This document shows, in pieces, positions 27,403 through 38,414 of a stretch of DNA of 64,000 bases. A program made the position numbers and the translations under genes. Under the pieces are notes generated by a model, which was not told the DNA's origin, did no database searches, and was given only the letters and a program-made list of their open reading frames with translations. The stretch is from NCBI GenBank assembly GCA_029978905.1, contig JAPOIM010000008.1, positions 1-64,000 of the forward strand, read 5' to 3'. Every line of letters starts with the position of its first letter. Position 1 is the first letter of the stretch. This DNA comes from Planctomycetota bacterium (lineage in GTDB: Bacteria; Planctomycetota; Planctomycetia; Pirellulales; UBA1268).

Positions 27403-28869
27403 ATGCACCTCCAAGCCTTCCGTTTTGGCAAGCCGTACGAATCGCTCGAGCGACAAACACTGGTTCACTTCCTGACGGGTGAAACCGTCGCGGAAGTCAG
27501 CCAAATTGGCGGCGCGATGGTCGGCCGCGATCTGGCGAAATCCGCCAAGGCGGCTCGCGCAGCACTCCTGGCCATGGATCCAGAAGAGGTCGTCGAGCGG
27601 CTCCAGACCGCAGGCAATCTCTATGCGCTTGGCACAGTCGAAGTGGGGGGTGTGCCGCAGTCTCCTGAGGATTTCGTGCGACACCAGTCGGCAACCACGG
27701 GTCTGCCGGAGAGCCTCTGCAAAGCCAACATGCAGAAGAACCTCTTCGTGCTCTCCAACATGGATCGCATGCTCGATGCGCTCTCGCGAGGCCTCTCGCC
27801 CGAGATCCTCTGGAGAGGCTACGGCAAGGAGCATCGCGACGTCATTGTGAGTTACCAGGCGCAGTCTCCCGTGCTTGGCCTCGTGCTGCCCTCCAACTCA
27901 CCAGGCGTCCACACCCTGTGGCTCCCGGTGATCGCGCTCGGGGTGGGCCTCGTGCTCAAGCCGGGCAGTCAGGAGCCTTGGACCCCCTACCGCATGGCAG
28001 CAGCCATGATCGAAGCCGGGATTCCTTCGGAGGCCATCGGTCTCTACCCAGGGCCAACGGATGTGGGGGCAGCGATCCTCAATGGCAGTGGTCGCAGCAT
28101 GATCTTCGGCAGCGCGAAGACCGTGGCCCAGTACGCGGGTGACCCGCGGGTGCAGGTGCATGGACCTGGGTTCTCAAAGATCATCCTCGGCGACGACTGC
28201 GTGGATGACTGGGAGAAATATCTCGATGTGATGGTCGAGAGCGTGGCGGCCAACAGTGGCCGTGGCTGCATTAACACCTCTGCGATTTACGCCAGTCGGC
28301 ACACCCGAGAGATTGCCGCGGCCATCGCTGAGCGGATTGGCCCCACTGAGGTCAAGCCACCCGATGATCCCGAAGCAACACTCGCCGCGTTCACCGTGCC
28401 TGGTGTCGCCAAGGCCGTCTGGGAACAGATCGAGGCCGGTATCGCGGCAGATGGCGTGACCCATGCCACCGCCGACTACGGGCCACGGTTCGTCGAAGGG
28501 GAACGCTGCGGCTGGCTGCGTCCCACCGTCGTGCACTGCAGCTCACCCGACCCGGAGATCGCCCAGGCGGAATACATGTTCCCCTTCGTCAACGTGGTGG
28601 AGTGCCCTCAGGCATCGATGCTCGAGCGGATCGGGCCAACGCTTGTAGCCACTGCACTCACCGACGACGCGGCGTTCCAGCAGCAGCTGATCGACTGCAC
28701 GCACGTCGACCGGTTGAACTTCGGTCCTGTACCCACGACGAAGCTCGACTGGCTGCAACCCCACGAGGGCAACATCATCGACTTCCTGTACCGATCGCGG
28801 GCACTCCAGATTGCTGGCGATGGCGCACAACCTGGGCTGGTCAGGGCGGCCCGTGCGGCCACAACGTAA
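27403..28869 (+). CDS. Aldehyde dehydrogenase / acyl-CoA reductase-like protein
   Basis: LGLVLPSNSPGVHTLWLPVIALGVGLVLKPGSQEPWTP; catalytic-Cys region NSGRGCINTSAIYA. Confidence 0.8.
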   Translation: MHLQAFRFGKPYESLERQTLVHFLTGETVAEVSQIGGAMVGRDLAKSAKAARAALLAMDPEEVVERLQTAGNLYALGTVEVGGVPQSPEDFVRHQSATTGLPESLCKANMQKNLFVLSNMDRMLDALSRGLSPEILWRGYGKEHRDVIVSYQAQSPVLGLVLPSNSPGVHTLWLPVIALGVGLVLKPGSQEPWTPYRMAAAMIEAGIPSEAIGLYPGPTDVGAAILNGSGRSMIFGSAKTVAQYAGDPRVQVHGPGFSKIILGDDCVDDWEKYLDVMVESVAANSGRGCINTSAIYASRHTREIAAAIAERIGPTEVKPPDDPEATLAAFTVPGVAKAVWEQIEAGIAADGVTHATADYGPRFVEGERCGWLRPTVVHCSSPDPEIAQAEYMFPFVNVVECPQASMLERIGPTLVATALTDDAAFQQQLIDCTHVDRLNFGPVPTTKLDWLQPHEGNIIDFLYRSRALQIAGDGAQPGLVRAARAATT

Positions 28870-28887
28870 GTTGAGGCTGCGTTAGGG

Positions 28888-30060
28888 ATGACCACGTCCG
28901 CCACCCACTGCCCGCACAGTTTTGAGTTCCAAGCCGCGACCAGGTTGGTCGTGGGCAGCGGGTCGCTCGCGCGAGTTGGCGATCTCGCTCGCGGTCTGGG
29001 TGGCACTCGTGTGTTGCTCGTGAGTGATCCCGGGCTCGTCGCTACCGGCTTTCCTGCCCGTGCGGAAGAACTGCTCGCCTCGGCGGGGCTTGCATGCCAT
29101 CTCTTCCAAGAGTTTGGTGAAAACCCCTCCACCGCCCACGTGGCTGCTGGCTTGGAGGCTGCTCAGGAGTGCCGCCCCGACTTGATCGTGGCACTCGGCG
29201 GCGGCAGCTCGATGGACTGCGCGAAGGGAATCAACTTCGTGTACTCCTTCGGCGGATCGATGCACGACTACCATGGCCGCGAGCGAGTCGGCCGCGAGCG
29301 GGGCCCGATGCTTCCGTCGATCGCCGTACCCACCACGGCAGGCACGGGCAGTGAAACGCAGTCGTTCGCGCTCATCTCCGACGCAGAGACGGGAGCCAAG
29401 ATGGCTTGCGGGGATCCACGGGCAGCGTTCCGCGTGGCCATTCTTGATGTGGAGCTCACGCTCACCCAACCCGATCGCGTGACCGCCCTCACCGGGATCG
29501 ACGCGGTGTCGCACGCGGTGGAAAGCTTTGTCAGCCGTGCCGCGACCCCCGCGTCTCGCCTGTTCGCTCGGGAAGCGTGGCGGCTGCTGGCGACCAACCT
29601 GCCTCGCGTGTTTGCCAACGGCCGCGACGTGGAAGCCCGCTCCGCTGTCCAGTTGGGCGCCGCGTGGGCAGGCGTGGCGATCGAGAACGCGATGCTTGGC
29701 GGCGCCCATGCGATGGCCAATCCTCTGACGCAGCTGCACGGAATTCCTCACGGCCAAGCGGTGGGCCTGGTACTCCCGCATGTCGTGCGTTTTAACGCCC
29801 CCCAATGCGAGGACGACTACGCCGATCTCTGCCGGGACCTCCCCACCATGGCTGCCATCCCTGGCTCCGTTCGGCTCGCGGACTGGCTTCAGTATCTGCT
29901 TCGCCAAGCGGGCATGTCTGCGTCGCTGGCCGATCTTGGGCTTGCCGATGCCGACACCGCCGCGCTCGCGGCGATCGCCACCCAGCAGTGGACAGGCTCC
30001 TTTAATCCCCGGCCCTTTTCGGCAACTGACTTCGAAACGCTTTACGAGGCATCGCGATGA
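28888..30060 (+). CDS. Iron-containing alcohol dehydrogenase
   Basis: VALGGGSSMDCAKGINF; PTTAGTGSETQSFALIS; GIDAVSHAVESF; GGAHAMANPLTQLHGIPHGQAVGLVLPHV. Confidence 0.92.
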   Translation: MTTSATHCPHSFEFQAATRLVVGSGSLARVGDLARGLGGTRVLLVSDPGLVATGFPARAEELLASAGLACHLFQEFGENPSTAHVAAGLEAAQECRPDLIVALGGGSSMDCAKGINFVYSFGGSMHDYHGRERVGRERGPMLPSIAVPTTAGTGSETQSFALISDAETGAKMACGDPRAAFRVAILDVELTLTQPDRVTALTGIDAVSHAVESFVSRAATPASRLFAREAWRLLATNLPRVFANGRDVEARSAVQLGAAWAGVAIENAMLGGAHAMANPLTQLHGIPHGQAVGLVLPHVVRFNAPQCEDDYADLCRDLPTMAAIPGSVRLADWLQYLLRQAGMSASLADLGLADADTAALAAIATQQWTGSFNPRPFSATDFETLYEASR

Positions 30061-31340
30061 CCGCAGGCCACGCGTCTGTTCTGATCCCGTCCCGCGGCCA
30101 CAGGCTCGAGGAGCGGTCTGAAGTGCATGGCACGCTGGTGGGTGGCGTGCTGGTGCTGTGGGGCGTCGCCTGCCTGCTCGCGGCGGGCTCCATCGCCGCT
30201 GCGGGCGAACTCGCCGAAGCCTCAGGCGACGCCTGGAGGATGTTTCGCGGCACTGCCGAAAGCACCGGCCGCTCACAGGCCGTGCTTCCCCTGCCGCTTC
30301 AACCACGCTGGCAGAAGCAGATCTCTACGATTGGCTTCGATGCCACGCCAGTGATCGCTGATGGCGTGATCTACCTTGGCGACTTGGACGGCAGTTTTTG
30401 GGCGATCAACCTGGCCGATGGCAGTGAACGCTGGAAGATTTCCGGCAGCCTGGGATACACGTCCTCCGCCGCGGTCTGCGACGACGTGGTGGTGGTTGGC
30501 GATATCGACGGCATGGTCCGCGGCCTCTCCGTCGCAGATGGCTCGACCCTCTGGACCTACGAGTCGGCGGGCGAAATCTCAGGCGGCCCCACAGTGCTGC
30601 CAGCGGAAAGTGACCTGCCGCTCCGGGTGCTCGTGGGCAGTCAGGATGCCACGCTGCTATGCCTCGCCGCAGCGGACGGCCGCGTGCTCTGGAGCCACAC
30701 GATCGCCGACCAGATCCGCTGCTCGCCGACCGTGGCCGCAGGCCGCGTCTTCCTCGCGGGCTGCGATGGCAAGTTGCATGTGATTAGCACCGCCGACGGA
30801 TCGGCCCTGGGTGAGGTGGCGATCGATGGCCCGACCGGTACCACACCGGCTGCGGCAGACGACCATGTCTACTTCGGGACTGAAGGCGGCAGTTTTTTTG
30901 CGATCGACGTCGCCGAGCCGGATGTCGCCTGGCAGATGAGGCCCGCCGCTGGCGGGCAGGCCTATCGCTCGAGTGCCGCGATCGGCGCCTCGACAAAGGG
31001 ACCGCTCGCGATCGTGGGTTCACGCAGCCGCGTGATGGAGGCCTTTGGCCTGAGCGATGGCAATCGCGTCTGGCGACAACGGCTGCAAGGGCGGATCGAT
31101 GGCTCGCCCGTCATCGTGCAGGCCACCTCTCCTTCCTCAAAAACGCCCTTCGAAGTCGCCCTCGTTGGCGATGCCGCAGGGGGCATTTCCGCCCTCCGAA
31201 CCGAAGACGGCGAAGTGGCGTGGGAGTTTGATGCGGGAAGTGGATTCGTAGCCTCACCAGCAATCGCCGCGGGAGCCCTGGTGATGGCGACCGACGACGG
31301 CACCCTCTGGTGCTTCGCGGGTGAGCCCACCGCTCCCTGA
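30057..31340 (+). CDS. Secreted PQQ-like beta-propeller repeat protein
   Basis: Repeated GVIYLGDLDGSFWAINLADGSERWK-type blades; ATG overlaps the Fe-ADH stop (ATGA). Confidence 0.85.
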   Translation: MTAGHASVLIPSRGHRLEERSEVHGTLVGGVLVLWGVACLLAAGSIAAAGELAEASGDAWRMFRGTAESTGRSQAVLPLPLQPRWQKQISTIGFDATPVIADGVIYLGDLDGSFWAINLADGSERWKISGSLGYTSSAAVCDDVVVVGDIDGMVRGLSVADGSTLWTYESAGEISGGPTVLPAESDLPLRVLVGSQDATLLCLAAADGRVLWSHTIADQIRCSPTVAAGRVFLAGCDGKLHVISTADGSALGEVAIDGPTGTTPAAADDHVYFGTEGGSFFAIDVAEPDVAWQMRPAAGGQAYRSSAAIGASTKGPLAIVGSRSRVMEAFGLSDGNRVWRQRLQGRIDGSPVIVQATSPSSKTPFEVALVGDAAGGISALRTEDGEVAWEFDAGSGFVASPAIAAGALVMATDDGTLWCFAGEPTAP

Positions 31341-31552
31341 CAGCCTCTTCTGTGCGGTGTGCCGAGGGATGCGAAAATGGGCAAGCCCGGCGGCACTTTG
31401 GGAAGACGCAACCGCCCCTCCAACTGTCATCGGCGGTTTTTCTCGATTTTTCCCCCATCACCGCCGATTCAATCGGAAAAACCGGTGTGGCGCGAACTCT
31501 TTCGCGGCCGCTGCGTACTATCTGGATGCCCCCCGTTCGAGGTTCTTCTCCA

Positions 31553-32035
31553 ATGGCAAAGAAAAAAACTTCGCGGGCACGGCAAACACCGAAGAACGCC
31601 GCTGAGGACAACACCATGGCACGCAAAGATGCGATTCTCAACTTAAAGGCGATCCTCGTCCGCCGACGAGATGCGCTTCGCAGCGCACTGGCTGGTGACC
31701 TTTCCCTGCTGAAGGAACTTCGCAGCGGCGAGCCGGGCGATGTGATGGATGCCGCCCTCGACTCCGCACAAGATGAAATCAGTTCGCAGTTGGCCGAGGT
31801 GGAAAGCCGCGAACTGGCCTCCATCGAGCATGCCCTCGAGCGGATGCGGGATGGCGACTACGGCCTGTGCGAGGTCTGCGGGGGCAAAATCCCCATGGCA
31901 CGGCTCAACGCTCTCCCGTACGCCACGATCTGCATCGACTGCCAGCGAGAAATCGAGCGGACGGGTATGTCTGCAGCATCGCTTCGTGAGGAAGCCGAGA
32001 TGGTGTCGGACGAGGAAGAAGTCGACGTCTCCTGA
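31553..32035 (+). CDS. TraR/DksA-family zinc-finger regulator
   Basis: RMRDGDYGLCEVCGGKIPMARLNALPYATICIDCQREIE zinc finger; basic N-terminus; start trimmed to ATG 31553. Confidence 0.88.
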   Translation: MAKKKTSRARQTPKNAAEDNTMARKDAILNLKAILVRRRDALRSALAGDLSLLKELRSGEPGDVMDAALDSAQDEISSQLAEVESRELASIEHALERMRDGDYGLCEVCGGKIPMARLNALPYATICIDCQREIERTGMSAASLREEAEMVSDEEEVDVS

Positions 32036-32119
32036 GCGTTCGCTGCCTTCCCGCCCGACCATCGACCGCTACGTGGGGTATGCTCAAAAAAGAGCATCCT
32101 TCACGAGAGACGTGTCGTC

Positions 32120-33322
32120 ATGGTCGCACTCACCAGCCTGCCTCGACGTTTGCTCATTGCCGCTTGTCAGGGCATGCTGACGTGCCTCATTCTGGCTCTC
32201 GCTGTGGCCCAGCCCGGAGTTGCTGATGAGCCTCTCAGGCCCGTTCCCATCGATGGGCCCTTGGGGCCGATCGACCCCTTCGCCGACCGTGACCTGAGTG
32301 AGTCCCAGCGGGACCAGCTCTATGCCGAAGTTGCCCGCGAAGCCGACGAACTTGAGCGACAAAGCCGGTTGCTGCGAAAAGTCACAGCACTGATCACACC
32401 GACGGTGGTCCACATCGACACCAAGAAGCCGTCGTCGTCCGACTCCGTGGGCGAGGCCTCAGAAGACGAATCAGGCTCGGGCGTGATCACGAGCGTTGGC
32501 GGCCAAACCGTCGTACTCACGAATCGGCATGTGATCCACGGTGCCGCACTCGACGACATTCGCATCCGCCTTGAGAACGGTCGCGAGTTTCGGCCAACGC
32601 GGGTGTGGACCGATCCAGCCACCGACATTGGCGTGATGGTGATCCCAAGCGATCGCCTGCAACTCGCCCGGATGGCAAGCGAAGACCGGCTTGAGATTGG
32701 CGACACCGTGCTGGCGATCGGCAGCCCGTTTGGCCTCGCCCATTCCGTGACGCTGGGCATTGTGTCGGCGAAGGGTCGCCGCGACCTCGACCTCGGCGAA
32801 GGGAGTGTTCGCTTTCAAGACTTCATCCAGACCGACGCGGCGATCAACCCCGGCAACAGCGGAGGCCCTCTCGTCAATCTTCGTGGCGAGGTGGTGGGGC
32901 TGAACACGGCGATTGCCAGCAACTCCGGCGGCAGCGAAGGCATCGGCTTTGCGATCCCCGTGCCCATGCTGATGTTTGTCGCCGAGCAGCTCGTGCAGCA
33001 CGGCACTGTTTCCCGCGCTTACCTGGGCGTGACCCTCGACCGCCGCTTCTCGCAGCGGACCGCCGACCGCCTCTCCCTGGTGAGGCCCATGGGAGCGCGC
33101 GTCTCGGGCGTCACGAAGGGAGGCCCCGCGGAAAAAGCCGGCATCCAGATTGACGATGTGATCCTCGAATACGACGGCGTGCCGATCGAAGATGACGACC
33201 ACCTCGTGAGCCTTGTCAGCGTGACGCCGGCCGACCACACCGTCGCACTCCGCATCTACCGAGACCGACGTTCGCAAACGATGAACGTCGCTGTTGGCGC
33301 TCGCGAAGCCTTCGATCGCTAA
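32120..33322 (+). CDS. Trypsin-like serine protease with PDZ domain (HtrA/DegP-like)
   Basis: LTNRHVIHGA (His), ATDIGVMVI (Asp), NPGNSGGPLVNLRGEVVG (Ser); C-terminal PDZ. Confidence 0.93.
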   Translation: MVALTSLPRRLLIAACQGMLTCLILALAVAQPGVADEPLRPVPIDGPLGPIDPFADRDLSESQRDQLYAEVAREADELERQSRLLRKVTALITPTVVHIDTKKPSSSDSVGEASEDESGSGVITSVGGQTVVLTNRHVIHGAALDDIRIRLENGREFRPTRVWTDPATDIGVMVIPSDRLQLARMASEDRLEIGDTVLAIGSPFGLAHSVTLGIVSAKGRRDLDLGEGSVRFQDFIQTDAAINPGNSGGPLVNLRGEVVGLNTAIASNSGGSEGIGFAIPVPMLMFVAEQLVQHGTVSRAYLGVTLDRRFSQRTADRLSLVRPMGARVSGVTKGGPAEKAGIQIDDVILEYDGVPIEDDDHLVSLVSVTPADHTVALRIYRDRRSQTMNVAVGAREAFDR

Positions 33323-33354
33323 GCGACGTTCCCTGCATGGCTCTCAGCGCTGGT

Positions 33355-34437
33355 TCACAGGGCCGTGCAGCGGGCGGCCTGGTCGAGGCCCCGTAACACG
33401 CAGTCGCGCACGGCCCCAACATCGACTTCCACGAGCAGGTCAACGTTTCGTTGCCAGCGGTTCACCGGTCGTCGATCGACCACGAGCATTCCTGTCGTCA
33501 GCTCACCGCTGGTCTCCACGTCGGCCCCCACGGTCGTTCGCTCAAACAGCTCTGGATGCAAGAGCGAGACGAGGGTCACCACATCGTGCAGACAGATTCC
33601 CTCCGTGCCGAGGAGTTGGCGGTGCGAGCGGAACGCGTAGGGCAACATCCGATGCAGCATCACGCCCGCTCGCGACGACTCGTCAGGCATCTGTTCGAGC
33701 ATGTCGAATCCGAGCACCACTTGCGAAGTGGTCTCCAGCGGAACGAGGGTCTTCGTCAGCGGCTCGCGGATCACATGCCGAGCGGCACCAGGGTTGGCAA
33801 AGAAGTTGTAGTCCGAAACGGGTGTGGTGCTGCCGCGACCAAAAGCCGTGCCCCCTGACACCACGACTTCACCGACCAACTCGGCCACTGAGGGCTCGCG
33901 GGCGATCAGCCGTGAGAGATTGGTCAGCGGCCCGAGGGCAAGAATCGTCACCTCGCCGGGATGTGCCCGAACCGTTTCCAGAATCACCTTCTCCGCAGGA
34001 TGCCCGCCATGCAGACGCGCCAAGGGGAGATCCGCGCCCCCCAAGCCATCCCCACCATGCACGCTCGGCCCTCGCTCGGGCAGGAGCACGTCATTGGAGG
34101 CCACACCGATCCGAGGAAGACGGGGCGGATCGAGGAGGCTGACGATCGTGCGTGCATTCGACGTGGCCTGAACCGGGTCGACATTGCCCCCGGTCGCCGT
34201 CACCGCCAGCACGTCGAGACGGGGATCAAACAGCGCAATCGCCAATGCCACGGCATCGTCGATCCCTGGATCAACGTCAAGTATCACCTTCCGCGGCACG
34301 GGGCTGCTCTCAGATAAGGCATCATGGCCGACGATTTCGGGAGGGGCTGGCCACACGGCCCCTTTTGACCAATCCTCGGCAACCAAGGTGATTAGAATCA
34401 AGCCGAAGTCCGACAGCAGGTTTTGCCCGCGTGGCAA
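33355..34437 (-). CDS. Nucleoside hydrolase (IunH/URH-like)
   Basis: VILDVDPGIDDAVALAIAL signature; ALGPLTNLS. Confidence 0.92.
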   Translation of the reverse strand: MPRGQNLLSDFGLILITLVAEDWSKGAVWPAPPEIVGHDALSESSPVPRKVILDVDPGIDDAVALAIALFDPRLDVLAVTATGGNVDPVQATSNARTIVSLLDPPRLPRIGVASNDVLLPERGPSVHGGDGLGGADLPLARLHGGHPAEKVILETVRAHPGEVTILALGPLTNLSRLIAREPSVAELVGEVVVSGGTAFGRGSTTPVSDYNFFANPGAARHVIREPLTKTLVPLETTSQVVLGFDMLEQMPDESSRAGVMLHRMLPYAFRSHRQLLGTEGICLHDVVTLVSLLHPELFERTTVGADVETSGELTTGMLVVDRRPVNRWQRNVDLLVEVDVGAVRDCVLRGLDQAARCTAL

Positions 34438-34469
34438 GCCCCCTGCTCTCCCGCACCGCCTGAGACACC

Positions 34470-35579
34470 ATGACCGACTTCTCCTCCCAGATTCAGTCCG
34501 CGCTCGATGAGGTCACCGCCGGTGGACAGGTGTCACGAGCGGCGATGCGTTCGCTCGTGGAAGGCATCCTCGACGGCCTGGCGACCGACGAAGGGGCGCA
34601 GACGGGCCTGGCCTCCCTGCTGGTCGCCCTCTCCCAGCGGGGCGAAGCCGCGGCGGAAATCGCCGGCGCTGCCGACGCGCTGCGAGCCCACATGACGCCG
34701 CTCCCCGCCCCTGCTGACATGCTGCTGGCGGACACCTGCGGCACCGGGGGAGACGGGTCGAGCTCTTTCAATATTTCCACCGCCACGGCGTTTGTGGTGG
34801 CCGGTGCCGGACAACCGGTCGCCAAGCATGGCAACCGCTCGATTTCCAGCCGGACAGGATCAGCGGACGTGCTCGAGGTGCTCGGGGTCACCATCGATCT
34901 CACTCCGGCCGCCAACGCCCGCTGCCTGGAGAAGACTGGCATCTGTTACTGCCACGCCCCCTGCTACCACCCCGCCATGGCCCGCGTGGCGCCGCTGCGG
35001 AAGCGTGTCGGCAAACCGACGGTCTTCAACATGATTGGCCCGTTGTGTAACCCAGCCTCGGCTGCCGTGCAGGTGATCGGGGTTGGGCGTGAGTCGAAAC
35101 GCCAACCCCTGGCTGAGGCGGCGGCTCTCCTTGGCCTCAAGCGTGGTCTGATCGTCAGCGGCCGCATCGAGGGAACGGCCAGCCGCTGCCTCGACGAGAT
35201 CAGCCTGTTTGGTCCAACCGACGTGATCGATGTCTGCGACGGCAAAGCGACGATGACTCGCTGGACCCCAGAGGACTTCGGCATCGGCACTCGTCCTGCA
35301 TGTGATGAACAAGAACTGATCGTCGATGGGCCCGCCGAGAGTGGTGAGGCGATCCGAGAGGTCCTTGCGGGAGGACGCGGGCCTCGTCGCGAAATCGTGC
35401 TGCTCAACGCCGCCGCCGTGCTCTGGGCAGCAGGCCGGGCCGCCTCGCTGCCCGAGGCGCGAGAACTTGCTGAACGCGCGATCGATTCAGGTGATGCGGC
35501 CGTGGTGCTCGGACGCCTCGCCGCCTGCTCACGAGCAGAAAAGGAGAGTGCCCATGCAGTTGCCGGTCATCCAACCTGA
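34470..35579 (+). CDS. trpD: Anthranilate phosphoribosyltransferase
   Basis: [59 protein letters not shown]. Confidence 0.95.
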   Translation: MTDFSSQIQSALDEVTAGGQVSRAAMRSLVEGILDGLATDEGAQTGLASLLVALSQRGEAAAEIAGAADALRAHMTPLPAPADMLLADTCGTGGDGSSSFNISTATAFVVAGAGQPVAKHGNRSISSRTGSADVLEVLGVTIDLTPAANARCLEKTGICYCHAPCYHPAMARVAPLRKRVGKPTVFNMIGPLCNPASAAVQVIGVGRESKRQPLAEAAALLGLKRGLIVSGRIEGTASRCLDEISLFGPTDVIDVCDGKATMTRWTPEDFGIGTRPACDEQELIVDGPAESGEAIREVLAGGRGPRREIVLLNAAAVLWAAGRAASLPEARELAERAIDSGDAAVVLGRLAACSRAEKESAHAVAGHPT

Positions 35580-37776
35580 AGAGTCGCTTCCGGTTCTCAC
35601 GGGAAGTGCGGCCCCCGCAGCCCCCTGCTGTGCTCGTCATGAAGCGGGCTCCCTGGGGTGGACCTGTCCGATGCACCCGGAGGTCGTGAGCCCCACCGCG
35701 GGCACCTGCCCGATCTGTGGCATGGCGCTCGAGCCCATCGGCGGCAACGACGACCACGGAGGAGATGACTTTCGGCGCCGTCTCTCCAGGACTGTGGTGC
35801 CCGCTGGCGTGGTATTTGCGGTGAGCATGCTGCCGATGCTGGCTGGGATGCTGCCTACCGAGGGGCTGCCACCGTGGATCACGTCCCTCCAGCAGGCCAC
35901 CTGGACCGCCTGGCTGGAGCTGGCCCTGACCAGTTGGGTGGTCTTCTACGGTGGGTGGCCAATCCTCACCGGAGGCGTGCAGGCCATTCGCCGCGGAAGG
36001 GCCACGATGTTTTCGCTGATCACCATCGGCGTTCTCACCGCGTGGGGCTACAGCGTGCTCGCCACAGTCGCTCCGGGGATCTTCCCCGATGCCATCCGCG
36101 GCCACCACAACACCGTGGGGAGGTTCTTCGAATCCGCGGCCATGATTGTTGTACTCGTGCTTGCGGGTCAGTTGTTGGAGAGCAAGGCCCGACGCGGCAC
36201 CACCGCGGCGATCCGCGCCCTGCTCGATCTCTCCCCACCCGAGGCTCTCCGGCTCGACCCTGGCGACACCTCCCGCAGCGAAACCGTGCCCCTGGCCGCG
36301 GTCAGAGCGGGAGATTTGCTGAGGGTGCGTCCGGGTGAGCGGATTCCAGTCGATGGCCACGTCGTCGAGGGCAGCAGTGAGTGCGATGAGTCGCTGCTGA
36401 CGGGTGAGCCCATGCCCGTGGCAAAACAGGCCGGCGACCGTGTGCTCGGTGGCTCGCTCAACGGCGCGGGAGCCGTGGTCATGCGAGCGGATGTGGCCAG
36501 TGCGGGATCGCTCGTGGCTCGCATCACGCGACTCGTCCGCGAAGCCCATGCTGCCCGGGCGCCGATCGAGCAGCTGGCCGATCGCATCTCCGCCCGCGTC
36601 GTGCCTGCCGTCGTGGCGGTGGCTGGGATCACCTTCGTGGCCTGGCTGCTGCTCGGAGGTGAGCAGGGGCTCGCGATGGGGATCGTGTCTGCGGTGAGTG
36701 TGCTTGTGATCGCGTGCCCTTGTGGACTTGGCTTGGCCACACCGCTCTCGATGACCGTCGCCATTGGTCGCGGCGCCAAGTCGGGGATCCTCGCCCGCTC
36801 GTCGGCAGCGATGCAGGCCCTTGCCATGGCCGACACGCTGATCTTCGACAAAACGGGCACGCTGACGCGTGGCCGGCCGCAGCTCGTGGCATCTGGAGTG
36901 ATGGGCGCACCCAATGACCAGGGCGACCGCATCCTGGCGTTGGCAGCCGCCGTGGAAGCGGGCAGCGAACACACGCTGTCACAGGCGTTCACGCAGGCAG
37001 CCGAGCAGCATGGCCTCACACTCGCTCCAGCAGAAGGCGTGCGAGCAGTGGTGGGCCGCGGGGTCACCGGCACCGTCGAAGGCCGCCAGGTCGACGTTGG
37101 CAATCTTGGCTTCGTGCAGGAACGCGCAGGGCACTTCAGCGAACCCGCCGAGGCCGACGTTGCCCGACAACGTGGGGCGACAGTCGTTTACGCCGCCATC
37201 GACGGCCAGGCAGCCGCCTGGTTCACGCTCGAAGACAGGCCGCGTGAGGAAGCGGCACGCGTTGTCTCCCAAGTCCGCGATCGTGGACTCCATCCAGCCT
37301 TGCTCTCCGGCGACACCCAGGCCGCGGCAAACGCTCTCGGCACCGGGGTGGGCATCAGCGATGTCCTCGGCAGCTGCACGCCCTCGGACAAACTCCGTGA
37401 CATCCATCGCCGGCATCAGGCCGGAAGCCGGATCGCCTTCGTTGGGGATGGGATCAACGATGCCCCCGCACTCGCAGCCGCCGACGTGGGGATCGCCGTC
37501 GGATCCGCCGCCGACGTGGCGATCGAAACCGCCGACATCACCCTGCTTTCTGGCGGCCTCACCCGGCTTCCAGAAGCGATCGACCTTGCCCGGCAGACGA
37601 TGCGGAATGTCCGCGAAAACCTTGCCCTTTCGCTCGTGTACAACATGCTGGCGATTCCGATCGCCGCTGGGCTGCTGTACCCCATCACCGGCATGCTGAT
37701 GAGCCCGATGCTCGCAGCAGCTGCCATGACGGCCAGCAGCCTCTCGGTGATCGGCAACGCGATGCGACTGCGATAA
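35554..37776 (+). CDS. Copper-type heavy-metal P1B ATPase with N-terminal CPMHPEV metal-binding domain
   Basis: [63 protein letters not shown]; start trimmed to ATG 35554. Confidence 0.95.
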   Translation: MQLPVIQPEESLPVLTGSAAPAAPCCARHEAGSLGWTCPMHPEVVSPTAGTCPICGMALEPIGGNDDHGGDDFRRRLSRTVVPAGVVFAVSMLPMLAGMLPTEGLPPWITSLQQATWTAWLELALTSWVVFYGGWPILTGGVQAIRRGRATMFSLITIGVLTAWGYSVLATVAPGIFPDAIRGHHNTVGRFFESAAMIVVLVLAGQLLESKARRGTTAAIRALLDLSPPEALRLDPGDTSRSETVPLAAVRAGDLLRVRPGERIPVDGHVVEGSSECDESLLTGEPMPVAKQAGDRVLGGSLNGAGAVVMRADVASAGSLVARITRLVREAHAARAPIEQLADRISARVVPAVVAVAGITFVAWLLLGGEQGLAMGIVSAVSVLVIACPCGLGLATPLSMTVAIGRGAKSGILARSSAAMQALAMADTLIFDKTGTLTRGRPQLVASGVMGAPNDQGDRILALAAAVEAGSEHTLSQAFTQAAEQHGLTLAPAEGVRAVVGRGVTGTVEGRQVDVGNLGFVQERAGHFSEPAEADVARQRGATVVYAAIDGQAAAWFTLEDRPREEAARVVSQVRDRGLHPALLSGDTQAAANALGTGVGISDVLGSCTPSDKLRDIHRRHQAGSRIAFVGDGINDAPALAAADVGIAVGSAADVAIETADITLLSGGLTRLPEAIDLARQTMRNVRENLALSLVYNMLAIPIAAGLLYPITGMLMSPMLAAAAMTASSLSVIGNAMRLR

Positions 37777-37782
37777 ACCGCG

Positions 37783-38370
37783 CTACTTCGGCGGTGCGTC
37801 CTGAGGCGTAACCTCGTCGTCGGCAAGTTCATGCTTCACGAGCAGCGCACCATACGCCGTGATCGCCTTGTCAAGCGATACACGAAGTTGGTCCACGCTT
37901 TCTTGAAGAGCCGCGATGTCCTCTGGAGATGTACGGGCTTTGCTCTCCGCGATGGCGTGGTGATGCTTGGCCTCGGCGATCTGCTTTTCGATGGCACCGA
38001 TCGCCGCCAACGACTCCTTGTCATCGGCGCTTTCAAAGATCTCACGCATGCCTTCAAGGTGTTGCTGCGCGAGGTCGATGTGGTGGTTGATGGCACTTCC
38101 ACTTAACCGCGCTACGTGTGGCGACACCGACGTCGTGCGGCGGATGTAGCCGTGGTAGTGGCTGGCGTGTGCATGGGCTGCATTCATGTGGGAGCCGCCG
38201 CTCCTCGCATAGAACGTCAGATCACCGCGGGCCTTCGCCCCGGCATCCCGCTGCGCCCACGCAACCTCGGGCGTCACCAGCGTCGCCATCAGGAGCAAAC
38301 AGCCCGCAAGAACCGATGTGAAGGGCGTGTGAATCACGGCCGAAACCTCCCCTGAGTGCGCGGACAACAA
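37783..38370 (-). CDS. His-rich exported hypothetical protein
   Basis: Signal peptide ...TPEVAWA; His clusters HMNAAHAHASHYHGY, AINHHIDLAQQH, AKHHHA. Confidence 0.65.
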   Translation of the reverse strand: MLSAHSGEVSAVIHTPFTSVLAGCLLLMATLVTPEVAWAQRDAGAKARGDLTFYARSGGSHMNAAHAHASHYHGYIRRTTSVSPHVARLSGSAINHHIDLAQQHLEGMREIFESADDKESLAAIGAIEKQIAEAKHHHAIAESKARTSPEDIAALQESVDQLRVSLDKAITAYGALLVKHELADDEVTPQDAPPK

Positions 38371-38414
38371 AACCTGTCCAAACTCTAGGAGGCTCGACAG
38401 GTGTTTTCAACGCG

